64,000 nucleotides of DNA from Plotosus lineatus. Taxonomy: Eukaryota; Chordata; Actinopteri; Siluriformes; Plotosidae. Shown one piece after another: positions 30,440 through 42,581 of the stretch (position 1 is its first letter; each line of letters starts with the position of its first letter). The position numbers were made by a program, and so were the translations under genes. A model generated the notes under the pieces. The model was not told the origin of the DNA, did no database searches, and saw nothing but the letters and a program-made list of their open reading frames with translations. The DNA lies in contig CM045729.1 of NCBI GenBank assembly GCA_024760905.1, positions 84,169,050-84,233,049 of the forward strand, read 5' to 3'.

Positions 30440-31235
30440 TGAACTATACTGTTATAAAAATACCAACACCTTCATTTTGTAACATGAAACATTTTTACTT
30501 ATCAACTGATGAAAGTGAAAATGCTGGAGTAGTGTGTCAGAAAACAGCTGGAATTTGAAGCAAAATTATTACTGTTACAGTTTTATTTTGTTCCTGTGAC
30601 CTTCAGAGACCTTTTTCCTCCTTACTGATGAACTCAGCTGCTTGTGTGTCGTCTTGAAGGCAAATTGTATCATAGAAACCATTCTGTCCTTTACGTCCTA
30701 CTTTACATTACCTCTGACGAAAACAAATTAGAATCAATGACATTCTGACCCAGGGAGTGAAAAAGTTTGTACAGCCTCAGAATACAACATTTCATGTGTT
30801 TGGTCATAGATTTTAGCATTGCACTAAAATCTCTATAATTTATCCAGTAAAATATTCTGAACTTTACAATTTTCCATTTTATTCTTTAAAACCAATGAAG
30901 ATGATCCAGACAGAGAAATTGTGTGGAAGATCTGTGTGTATTTTTATATATATCATCCATGAATGATATGCATACATTTTACACAAAAATAAATTGACAT
31001 CCACAAATAATAAAAAAACAAACAAACAAACAAAAAACACAAAAAAAAAAAACAACAACAACAACAAAAAACCAAATCACACTCATTACTGACATGAAGA
31101 TATGATCGGAGTCTATCACCTGTTTTAGAGGACAGGTCACCGGCAGGTCTGATCATAGGTCACACAGGTCTAAGATGCAAAAGAGGTCCAACATGGTGCA
31201 AGGTGAGTTTCGCTGTAAATGGGGCCAAACCAGTA
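30440..31235 (+). repeat. local repeat R, copy R1
   Basis: Shares with R2-R4 the start ctgtgaccttcagagacc, ctcagctgcttgtgtgtcgt, tactttacattacctctgac, and the end ttttagaggacaggtcacc, atcataggtcaca, gatgcaaaagagg and aaggtgagt. An A-rich insertion is at 31,012-31,072. Confidence 0.65.
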
Positions 31236-32951
31236 CTGACTGTCGTGACTTTCATTTTGGCGGATGCCATTTTGTTTTGTTTTTTAGATATGCATAATTT
31301 ATTCTTGACACTACTGTGTGTTGTTTTTTGACGGCAACATGCTAAACAAATTATTCTTATTACAGAAATCCAGATTTGGATACGAGAATAAAATTTATAC
31401 TTAAAATTATTGTCTCAGAGTTTTTAATGACTGTCACTATATTTTTCTAGATGTGTTTACTCAGAACAACTTCTCCCATCAAATACTAAAACATGATCAC
31501 TGAGACGATAAAAAGACACCCCCCCCCCCTCACCGCCCCCTCCCCCCATCATGACAGTACTTTGGGGAATCACTTATATTGAGTACAGCCATCAGTTTGT
31601 TGGGATACTTCTTTACCAACATTACATATCTAGACTATGCCATATTTGCTCTCTCTTCTTTGCAGAAAAGTTCAGAATCAGTCATATTGGACAGTTATGC
31701 TGGTGGACTGCAATCTATAATTAATTTCACAGACAATAAAAAAATATATAATTATTTTCACAGTTCATTAGGGTTCAGATTTGTGCTCTGACTTGGCCAA
31801 GCAAGGACATTAACTTTTTCTTCTTCCACTCTGAGGCCAATTTATGGTCACTTTTATGAGGGAATGTGAACTTTCTTTCCATGAAAACAAACAAACAAAC
31901 AAACAAACAAACAAACAAACAAAATTCTGCCAGAAGACCACATTTTCCTCAAGAATCATTAAAAACAAACAAACAAAAAGTATTTTGCCTCATATCCCTT
32001 CTGTCTTGATAAGTGCCCAGTCCCTGCTGCAAAGAAACACACTCACAACAGGACGGTAAAATGTTGAATAATGACTTCCCTTCAGATATATCATTTGTAC
32101 TTGAGACCAAATTGTTTGGTTAAATGCCTCATTTGAGCACAACCCTTTCCATTTTGTCTCAGAATTTTAAGGTTTCTTTTGGCAAAGCTCATTAGAAATA
32201 GCTTTTTTTAATTTATTTTTTATTGCATTCCTTCCGCACAAGTACAATTTGTTGAGAGGTTGTACTATTTTATTTACATTATGGCCTTGATTTGATTAAA
32301 AAAAAAAATGTTCGCTGCTTAGTAGTCACTCTGATCAATTTCTTCCGCACTCTTTTATTAAGTTTTGACATTTTTTATGAAGTTCCACTTCTTGATTTTC
32401 GATTTAACTGTGCTTCCAGGAATTGATAAACTCTTTGATTCTATTTTTTTAATCAATCTTTTGATGAGTACCTGTCCACAATATTTTAATCGTGTTTTGG
32501 CACCAATATTTAACTGATTGTTTGTACACAACTATCAATTACTCTCAATTTACACAACATGCCAATGTTTTTTTGCTGGATATGAGAAGTGCTAGGACTC
32601 TGTCAGATGTCGTGCTTTCCTTCATGGCTCATAGGAGTGTAAATTGGTCTTATCTAACAAAAAGAGTGTGCTTCCATATGTATGGATTGTCTCTGACAAT
32701 CTTTTGGCAATTTTAAATTAAAAAAAAAAATCCCTTTTTTCGAGACACTCTTCCATACAGTCCGGTACTATATGGTTTAGTGTGGTCGAGCTTTCCACCT
32801 CTGTCAGGGTTACTTGAAGGTCAATTTGTTGCTTCTCTGATTAAAGCCTGGATAGTGCGTTTTGATGAATTGCTCTCCTTGCTATTTTGTGATAATATAT
32901 TTAATAGTGTACCATGGAACCTTGGTCTTCAATGCTTTGTTTGCTTGATAG

Positions 32952-32987
<36 letters not shown>

Positions 32988-33590
32988 ACCGTTTTTTTCC
33001 CCCGGTGTTATTTATTTTGTGGTATCAACCAAATTACTTACATGAAAGCTGAAAATAAAAAGAAACTTACTTTTCTTTCCTGATACTGTTACTGGAACTT
33101 TAAACATTTTCTCCGAAGTAAAATTGAGCCAATCAACATGAATGTCAATTTCAGCAAATGGCGCATTGAACCAATCAACGTGAACATCAACAAAAGCACA
33201 TGTCCAGGAATGTGTTTAAATTTATGAAGTTAATGAGCAGGAGAATCAGGTGAAAAATACTCGTTATCACTTTCTGATTGGTCCATATCTGGCTCATCAC
33301 TCCATTCATTCAAGGCATCCGATAGTTTTGCTGTAGCAGTTTCTAATGGTTAATCAGTTGCTGGACATTTACCAAGATAACAAAGCAAAATATTTTCCTG
33401 TTTTTTAAAGCGCAGCAGAACAATCAAATGTGTTGTTACTGATGAACATTACTGAAATTCCCCAGTGGCAGGGGGTCTTGAAATACCATATAAGCTCACT
33501 TTCACAGGCAGTGACCACCTGATTTTATGGTTACAGCGGATATTTGAATAAAATTAGTAAGTTTGATCTACGATTTTGCTACCAGTACAC
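31236..33590. other. unassigned 2.3-kb stretch
   Basis: Holds a poly-C patch (31,520), (AAAC)n at 31,886-31,922 and a short (TA)n at 32,958-32,982. A 74-codon frame at 32,492-32,716 and a 67-codon frame at 32,780-32,983 are not recognised and may be LINE relics. 33,070-33,540 has paired phrases (caatcaacatgaatgtcaat, caatcaacgtgaacatcaac). Confidence 0.3.
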
Positions 33591-33776
33591 AAGGGTTGTT
33601 ATGAGATGTAAGATCAAAAACATTGGTGTGTGTGTGTGTGTGTGTGTGTGTTGGGGGCTTTCATACATATACAGTCGCCCCCAACACACACACACACCAA
33701 TGTTTTTGATCTTACATCTCATAACCGTCCTTGTGTGTGTGTGTGTGTGTTGGGGGGGGGGGCTTTCATACATATA
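33591..33776. repeat. compound inverted and direct repeat with (GT)n/(CA)n
   Basis: 33,591-33,636 (aagggttgttatgagatgta onwards) is the reverse complement of 33,687-33,732 with one change near the end. In addition the phrase ggctttcatacatatacagt occurs twice in direct orientation, at 33,656-33,675 and 33,761-33,780. The second copy runs into the pogo-like element. Confidence 0.8.
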
Positions 33777-34600
<824 letters not shown>

Positions 34601-34606
34601 TATATT

Positions 34607-34795
34607 TCTTTCTTCCTTTCGGCTTTCTCCCATTCTCAAGAGTCGCCACAGTGAATCATCTGATTCGGACATTTGATTTGGCATGGGTTTTTACGTCGGA
34701 TGACCTTCCTGTCACAACCCTTTTTAGCAAGGGACAGAAACCCGCTGACGACTTTACAGCCTACTCTTTATGAAAGTCAGCAATTGTTCTCAGTA
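34607..34795 (-). mobile_element. SINE with RTE-like 3' tail
   Basis: The left end carries ttcctttcggctttctccca and gtcgccacagtgaatcatct, as at the RTE 3' end. It is followed by tttacgtcggatgaccttcc and the SINE body gcaagggacagaaacccgct and gaaagtcagcaattgttct. Confidence 0.7.
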
Positions 34796-34799
34796 TATA

Positions 34800-34985
34800 T
34801 ATATATAATTCTTCTATAATCACCCGAAGAGAGAGGATGGTTTCACCACCCCTCGAAACAGATCTGTAGTGATAAATTGAGTTTCAATCGAAAGTCTTTG
34901 TCCTGTCCTTTTATTTTTATTTTTATTGCTATTTGCTCCACCAAAAAGTATTGAGTACTCTCCTATGGAAAATCATAAATATATA
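34800..34985 (+). mobile_element. foldback element, single-arm copy with decayed hammerhead motif
   Basis: Matches the right arm of the palindrome at 38.04-38.16 kb plus the outer flank ccaaaaagtattgagtactc, then (TA)n. The ribozyme core reads CCGAAGA instead of CTGAAGA (34,824-34,830), and stem II has one mismatch (gagagg against cccctc), so activity is not expected. Confidence 0.75.
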
Positions 34986-35800
<815 letters not shown>

Positions 35801-35842
35801 ATATCTCTATATGTATATATATATCTATGTATGTCTGTCTTC

Positions 35843-35895
35843 CTTTTGGCTTTTTTCCTTTTACTCAGGAGTCGCCACAGCGAATCATCTAATTT

Positions 35896-35962
<67 letters not shown>
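35843..35962 (-). repeat. RTE-type tail fragment followed by (TA)n
   Basis: ccttttggcttttttccttt and ggagtcgccacagcgaatca match the RTE/SINE 3' end; (TA)n runs from 35,899 to 35,962. Confidence 0.65.
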
Positions 35963-35969
<7 letters not shown>

Positions 35970-35986
35970 TATATGAGATTTCAGAG

Positions 35987-36185
35987 ATTTCCTTTTGGCT
36001 TTTTGCCTTAATCAGGGGTCGCAACAGCAATCACAAGTTTGATTTGGCATAGGGTTTTACGTTGGATGCTCTATCTGACACAACCCTTTTTAGCAAAGGA
36101 CAGAAACACACTGACAGCTTTGCTGCCTACTCTTTATGAAAGCTAACAATGGTTTTTTTACATGCCTCTCACTATAGACAGTGAG
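35987..36185 (-). mobile_element. SINE with RTE-like 3' tail
   Basis: ttccttttggctttttgcct, tttgatttggcatagggttt, acgttggatgctctatctga and SINE body to gacagtgagagacatggcct. Its 5' part is missing. Confidence 0.7.
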
Positions 36186-36194
36186 AGACATGGC

Positions 36195-36317
36195 CTGCCA
36201 TCTCGTGGACAGGATGCAGGATCGCTGATTCTAAGGCTGGGGGTTCGAATCCCCACAAGGTTGTCACTGTCCCCCCCAATGCAGCTAACTGGGTTAGCAA
36301 AGGCAGGCCATGTCTCT
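36195..36317 (+). mobile_element. tRNA-derived SINE, 5' part
   Basis: ggatcgctgattctaaggct, B box gggttcgaatccc, tgcagctaactgggttagca and aggcaggccatgtctct. Head-to-head with the preceding copy. Confidence 0.7.
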
Positions 36318-36563
36318 AGAGACTTGCAACACTCCTCCCGATGCTAGAAGATTGTCCCTCTTCCCCGTGATCTCTCTGGCTCTCAGCTCCGTGCTCCACC
36401 AGTTCCTGCTTTAGTTTAATTTCCCTGTCTCTGCGCATCTCTCACAATGACATTGATTTCCCTGTGCTCTAGTGAATTCCCTGTCAACCTTAAAGTGCAC
36501 CCGTATTTATCTCCACTCTGTGTCCTGAAATTTTAGGTATGGCTGAATGTTCCTGGGGTAACA
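36318..36563 (+). repeat. gypsy LTR fragment
   Basis: Matches the inner part and end of the LTR at 10,972-11,312: gatgctagaagattgtccct, gtgatctctctggctct and ggctgaatgttcctgg. The start of the LTR is missing. Confidence 0.6.
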
Positions 36564-36589
36564 GAATCTTTTCGCCCTTCTATGCCACA

Positions 36590-37420
36590 TATATATAAGT
36601 CTGCAGAAAGACACACTGTAATGACTACTCTATTAAAGATGGCCACAAAACCTTTTACATTAAGTTTGAGAAACTACTGTACAGAGCAACATCATAGACA
36701 GGTAATTTAGCTGTTCCATCCAACCCTTTAAGACCTGATGGACAAGGTGGTGTACCAGGTGGTGGTGTCCTGAAGGACTTTGGAGACCAATTCAGCAGTC
36801 ATGAAATGTTTATAATGGAGTCTATTGGAGTTTATTGTGGAACATTTTTAATCATGCATCCATACTAGTTTTGGGCCCTTTACAATTTGCATACAGTGCA
36901 AACTGGTTTATGCTGTAGCCACCTTGCTTTACCTTACACAGTAGTTGGAGGAAATACTGCAGCTGCTAGGTATGGACTTTGGAACCTGCAATTGATTCCA
37001 GATCTTCCAAGCACAAAAATTGCAGACTGTTACTGTTAGCAGATAACATCCTCCAGTGCCGTCTACTACTGTGTCCATTCATCTTCGTGCTGCTGACACA
37101 TGACTGCTCTTCATTTTATTTCAAGTTATAAAACAATTAAGAGATGAATCACATCATAACATATGCTGATGGAAATAGTAATAGACCTCAGCAGAAAAGA
37201 GAATGAGTCAGCATGTAGGAATGCGGTGGAGCGACTGACAACTTTGAATTTGTATTTTTCAGAACATTGAATGTATCAAGTACCTTGGATTTTATTTGGC
37301 TGATGAATTGTCCTCTGGAAAGAATAACACACCTCTCATCAAGAAGCTCCGATATTCCATCCATCCCCTCTGTCGAGTGAAGGAGGTGCTCTGCTTTACT
37401 ACAGCAATGAAAATGTCCTC
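36590..37420 (+). repeat. duplicated L2-like block, plus-strand partner of 1,930-2,870
   Basis: See the partner. Translation of 37,262-37,415 gives ECIKYLGFYLADELSSGKNN and a lysine/arginine-rich continuation, compatible with the end of an L2-type RT. Upstream frames are full of stops. Confidence 0.55.
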
Positions 37421-37812
<392 letters not shown>

Positions 37813-37916
37813 GAGGATTTTCTGAGTAGATCCTTCCGTAGGAGAGTGCTCAATACTTTTTGGTAGAGCAAATAAACAAAAGGACAGGACAAAGGCTTTC
37901 TATTGAAACTCCATTT

Positions 37917-37971
37917 ATCACTACAGATCTGTTTCGAGGGGTGGTGAAACCATCCCCTCTCTTCAGGTGAT
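37917..37971 (-). ncRNA. hammerhead ribozyme motif, type I (minus strand)
   Basis: Mirror image of the plus-strand motif in the other arm, identical in all 55 bases: stem I ATCAC/GTGAT, core CTGAAGA, stem II GAGGGG/CCCCTC, core GAAA, stem III CAG/CTG with loop AT, cleavage triplet GTA. Confidence 0.75.
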
Positions 37972-38059
37972 TACAGAAGAATGATTACAAAGCTTTAATG
38001 ATTACAAAGATACAAAGATTACAAAGATTTAAAGATTACTTTGTAATCATTCTTCTGTA

Positions 38060-38114
38060 ATCACCTGAAGAGAGGGGATGGTTTCACCACCCCTCGAAAC
38101 AGATCTGTAGTGAT
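38060..38114 (+). ncRNA. hammerhead ribozyme motif, type I (plus strand)
   Basis: Read in order: stem I 5' strand ATCAC (38,060-38,064); core CTGAAGA (38,065-38,071), matching the CUGANGA rule; stem II GAGGGG (38,072-38,077) pairing with CCCCTC (38,090-38,095), with the loop extended by TGGT/ACCA; core GAAA (38,096-38,099); stem III CAG-AT-CTG (38,100-38,107); then TA completing the GUA cleavage triplet; stem I 3' strand GTGAT (38,110-38,114). Predicted cleavage is after A38,109. The short stem III is typical of hammerheads in Penelope-like elements, which are thought to act as dimers. Confidence 0.8.
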
Positions 38115-38152
38115 ATATGGAGTTTCAATAGAAAGCCTTTGTCCTGTCCTTT

Positions 38153-38828
<676 letters not shown>

Positions 38829-39145
38829 TCATTCAGTCATTCATTTTCTGAAGCATTTAATCTCAATTAGGGTCACAGGGAGGCTAGCACCCATCTCAGT
38901 CGACTCTGAGTGAGGGTAGAGTACACCCTGGGCAGCTCGCCAGGCTATTGCAGGGCAGAAACATGCTGACGGACATGCAGTTACTCTTGACGGAGGTCAG
39001 CAATGGTTCATGAACCTCTCACCACAGACAGTGAGGGACATGGCCAGCCACTGATGCCCAGTGACACTGGGGGACAGCAGTGATCTGCAGACAGTGGGGA
39101 TGTATCAGTCAGCCAGTACCCTACCACCACCTACCAATCATTGCC
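38829..39145 (-). mobile_element. tRNA-derived SINE
   Basis: Reverse-strand copy: tcattcattttctgaagcat, gggtagagtacaccctgggc, tattgcagggcagaaacatg and ggtcagcaatggttcatgaa, then the body. Confidence 0.75.
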
Positions 39146-39179
39146 CCATTTAAAAAAGTCTTTTCTATTTTATTTGCAA

Positions 39180-39950
39180 GGGATCGCATAATTTTAAATC
39201 TTCATTTAATGTTCCTGGAAAGTGAATGGTATCCATTAACAGTTGACGTGATTGAGAACAATTTGAGCAAGCTGCTGGAATTTGTAGGTAAATTATCAGG
39301 AGCATGGTTTTATTTTCTGTCCGTGTCCTTCAAAGGACTTTTTTTTTCCAGTAATGAACTCAGCTGATTGCGTGTCGTCCTTCAGGTAAATTGCCTTAGA
39401 AAAATCACCATTGTCCTATTTTATTCTCATTTAACCAAATTACAGTACGTGAAACGCTGACTGAAATGGAAGTGAAAGAGTCAGCACTTGCCTAGGACAC
39501 CGTATATAATGTGTTTGACTATGCAGGAAACTGTACGTATTGCCCTGAAATTCTTAGAATTCATCCATCAAATTTAACAATGAACTTCATACAGAGCTGC
39601 ACCTTTTTTTTTTCACACTTAATGAACAGGTGGATGCAGACAGACAGGTCAACTATGTGGAAGGTGTGTTCAATATGCACAAATTACAAGTTCCACGGAG
39701 CATAACCAGATTCTAAAAAAAAAAAAAAACAAAAAAAACAAACAAACAAAAACAACAAATAAAAAGAAATAAAGAAAGAAAACATCCACAGAAAGCAAAC
39801 AAATAAATCACTCACTCACTATATCCATGAAAGGATAATAGGTGTCTTTCACCTTCTTTAGAGGACAGGTCACCTGGGCTATGACCATATGCGACAAAGA
39901 TCCAAGATGCAAAACAGGGCCAACATGGTACAAGGTAAGTCATGTAAAAG
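39180..39950 (+). repeat. local repeat R, copy R2
   Basis: Plus-strand partner of R' (1,021-1,740). Carries ccttcaaaggact, ctcagctgattgcgtgtcgt, ggtggatgcagacagacagg, then ttagaggacaggtcacctgg and gatgcaaaacagggccaaca. A-rich tract at 39,716-39,780. Confidence 0.65.
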
Positions 39951-40605
39951 GTGAAGAGAGGCATGATGCAAACATAATATTTCTTTCCTTTCTATATCCA
40001 AAAATAAAAATAAAACAATGGAGCAGAACATTATCAGAAACATGGGGTGGAGATGTCCGTCCTCTCTCTTTATACAAATGCAACACCACCGTTCTCAAAA
40101 GCTTATTTATTTAATTGATCGATGACTTGGTGGGTGGCACACAGGTATAATGTGTTAGCACTTCTACATCAGAGTAAGAAGGTCCCATGTTTAACCCCTG
40201 GACTTGCAAGTTCATTCCTGTGTGGAGTTGTTGTTTTGCTTGTGCTTGCCTGTGTTTCTTCTGGGTGCTCTGGTTTCCTTACACAGTCGCACATTAGGCT
40301 AATTGGATATTGAAATTTTTAATTGGATATAAAAAAAATCTGCTGAAATATTCAGATCCAATCTTTCTGTGCAATGTTAGAATGCAGTGTGTGTCCATTT
40401 ACAAGTAGGCCAAAATGGCTTGTGGCACAGATGATTAATCACCAAGACTAATGAACACAGATTGTGTAACAATTCTATGTCTACCTGGCTACATTTGTGG
40501 ATGGATATTCATCACATTCAAATGCAAATGAAACATTTGCATAATGAGCCTCAGTATATCAACTAAGTTAACAGATTAAATTTCACATCGATCTATACAA
40601 TGTTG
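39951..40605. other. unassigned stretch
   Basis: At 40,122-40,290 phrases such as ttcattcctgtgtggagttg and ggtttccttacacagtc resemble a common fish repeat. No gene. Confidence 0.3.
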
Positions 40606-40945
40606 TGTCATTCATTCATTCCTTTTCTGTAACCACATGATAGTAATTAGGGTCACAGGAAGGCAAGCGCCCATGCCAGCCGACTCGGGCAAGGACAGAG
40701 TACACCTTGTACAGCTCACCAGGCCATCGCAGGGCGGAAACATGCTGACGGCTATGTAGCCTACTCTTGTCGAAGGTCAGCAATGGTTCTTTTACATGTC
40801 CCACCATAGACAGTGAGAGACACGGCTGGCCTTTCATAACCCAGTTAGCTGCAATGGGGGCAGTGAGAACCCACTGAAAGTGGGTCTTGAACCCCCATCT
40901 TAGGATCAGTGATCCAGCTCCTTTTCCACCAGGCCACCACTGCCC
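40606..40945 (-). mobile_element. tRNA-derived SINE, near full length
   Basis: From cattcattccttttctgtaa through gctcaccaggccatcgcagg, gtcagcaatggttcttttac and ggcctttcataacccagtta to the reversed B-box region gggtcttgaaccccc and A-box region accaggccaccactgcc. Confidence 0.8.
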
Positions 40946-41216
40946 AAAATATTGTATCTTTACACTATAATTAACTACTTGACAACATGGAAAACAGGGA
41001 CTTTTTCTTTTTTTTTTTTTTTTTTTTTGGAGGGGGGGGGTAATAATTTATTAGTAGCATTAATCCTTTGTTTGAATGTACCCCAAGCTATGTGTCTTTT
41101 GACCAAATTGTATCTCAGTATTTTTAGACTTCACAGACATAATTCATTCACCCCAAAGACACAGATGCTCCCCCTTCACCCCTTCATTTGTTTGCAACAG
41201 GGTTGTTCCTATTCCT

Positions 41217-41361
<145 letters not shown>

Positions 41362-41399
41362 TTTTCTTGCCCACAAATACTGTTTCCTGACTGATTCTT

Positions 41400-41560
41400 T
41401 AGAAGGCTTGAATAAACATCTTTGAGTTACATTGCTTGATTCCCTGTTTATTGAAGCCTCTCTTCAGCTCAGTAAGCAAAAACTTGGATCCAGGGCACAA
41501 CAAAAAGAAGGAAAAGCCTAACAGTTTTGGGGGCTTGTCCCAACATGACATCCCCTTGTC
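41400..41560 (+). repeat. possible retroviral-type LTR end with primer-binding site
   Basis: AATAAA at 41,410 is followed about 115 bases later by TGGGGGCTTGTCC (41,528-41,540). This resembles the start of a tRNA-Pro-type primer-binding site after an LTR U5 region. No gag, pol or env sequence follows. It may be a decayed endogenous retroelement leader or a coincidence. Confidence 0.3.
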
Positions 41561-41649
41561 CCTATATGACATTCCTTGCTCACGAAGGTTGAACGAACGG
41601 ACATGTTGGCTTCTTTTCACCGGGGTTAAAGGTCATTGTGATGTAACAT

Positions 41650-41952
41650 CATTGACAGTCGTATAGCCAATTGCAGAATGCCAGTATATTTTCCTCAAGC
41701 AATTCATGTTCTTTACAACAATTGCACTCCTGAAGTTTTTTTTTTTTTTTTAAGCACGTATTTTCCACAAGAGCACCAACTATTTGCTGGTTGTTCACTA
41801 TGATTTTCCCGTGTAAGAGCTTCTGACGACTCTCCAATATTGTCCTCTGAATCATCACTTTCCTGGTCCGATTTCACTAAATGTGGATAGTCTTTCTTCA
41901 GTGGTTCATATAAATAACCTTCTAATGCTTCTACGAAACTGTCTTCGTCCAT
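41650..41952 (-). pseudogene. P2X7-intracellular-domain-like exon or fragment
   Basis: ATG at 41,952 reads MDEDSFVEALEGYLYEPLKK, an acidic segment with SDQESDDSEDN, then SWCSCGKYV. After a lysine run encoded by a poly-A tract that changes the frame, ECNCCKEHELLEENILAFC follows. The W-C-x-C-G-K ... C-x-C-C-K-E spacing is that of the zinc-binding cytoplasmic domain of P2X7 receptors, which fish genomes also carry as stand-alone genes of unknown role. The frame shift at the A-run and the following stops suggest a broken copy. No partner exon was found. Confidence 0.5.
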
Positions 41953-41959
41953 GGTTTAA

Positions 41960-42580
41960 AAAAAAAACTACTATAATGTCTGTTTTTTTCCAAGTTTCCA
42001 TGAGCTTGTGTTGTATATGTCAGGGATATAGCCTTACGTTTACATTGCAATCTCGCAGTTCCAGTCGAGGCTTTGTCAACGTTATAACGTCACTTCAAAT
42101 GCGCCGTTTTAAAACTCCTGTGCTCTGAAGCTTGACATTAGTGAAGCTCTTAAATCGCTTAAAGCTGGTTTGTAAGAGAATATAATAAACGCCTTTTAGG
42201 TGTATTGTCACTAGCTATACACAATACATCAAATTAGGCATATGAGCACTTTCACTACAGGTACCCTTGAAGGGTATAGAACTGAGTGGGAGCTTCTAAA
42301 TGGAATGGAAGATGGACTTTTTTTACTGTCATTTTCAAACTGTCTTTGCCTTGCTAACAAAGGCAGCTACCACAGCTTTGTTCCGGATGAGTCACTCAAT
42401 CACTAACAACAAGAAATCCCATTCAGTGTAAGTCATCAGAGCAAGTTATTGACAAAATGTACAGAGTTGTACTGAGGAATATGGGTTCACACAGCTATGC
42501 AAGGTACAGTAACATATGGTTTCTATTAAGAATTAAATATATTAATGAATAAATAAATATTTTACAATTTTAAAATTGGT
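41960..42580. other. unassigned stretch
   Basis: No feature recognised; upstream flank of the P2X7-like fragment on its strand. Confidence 0.25.
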
Positions 42581-42581
42581 A

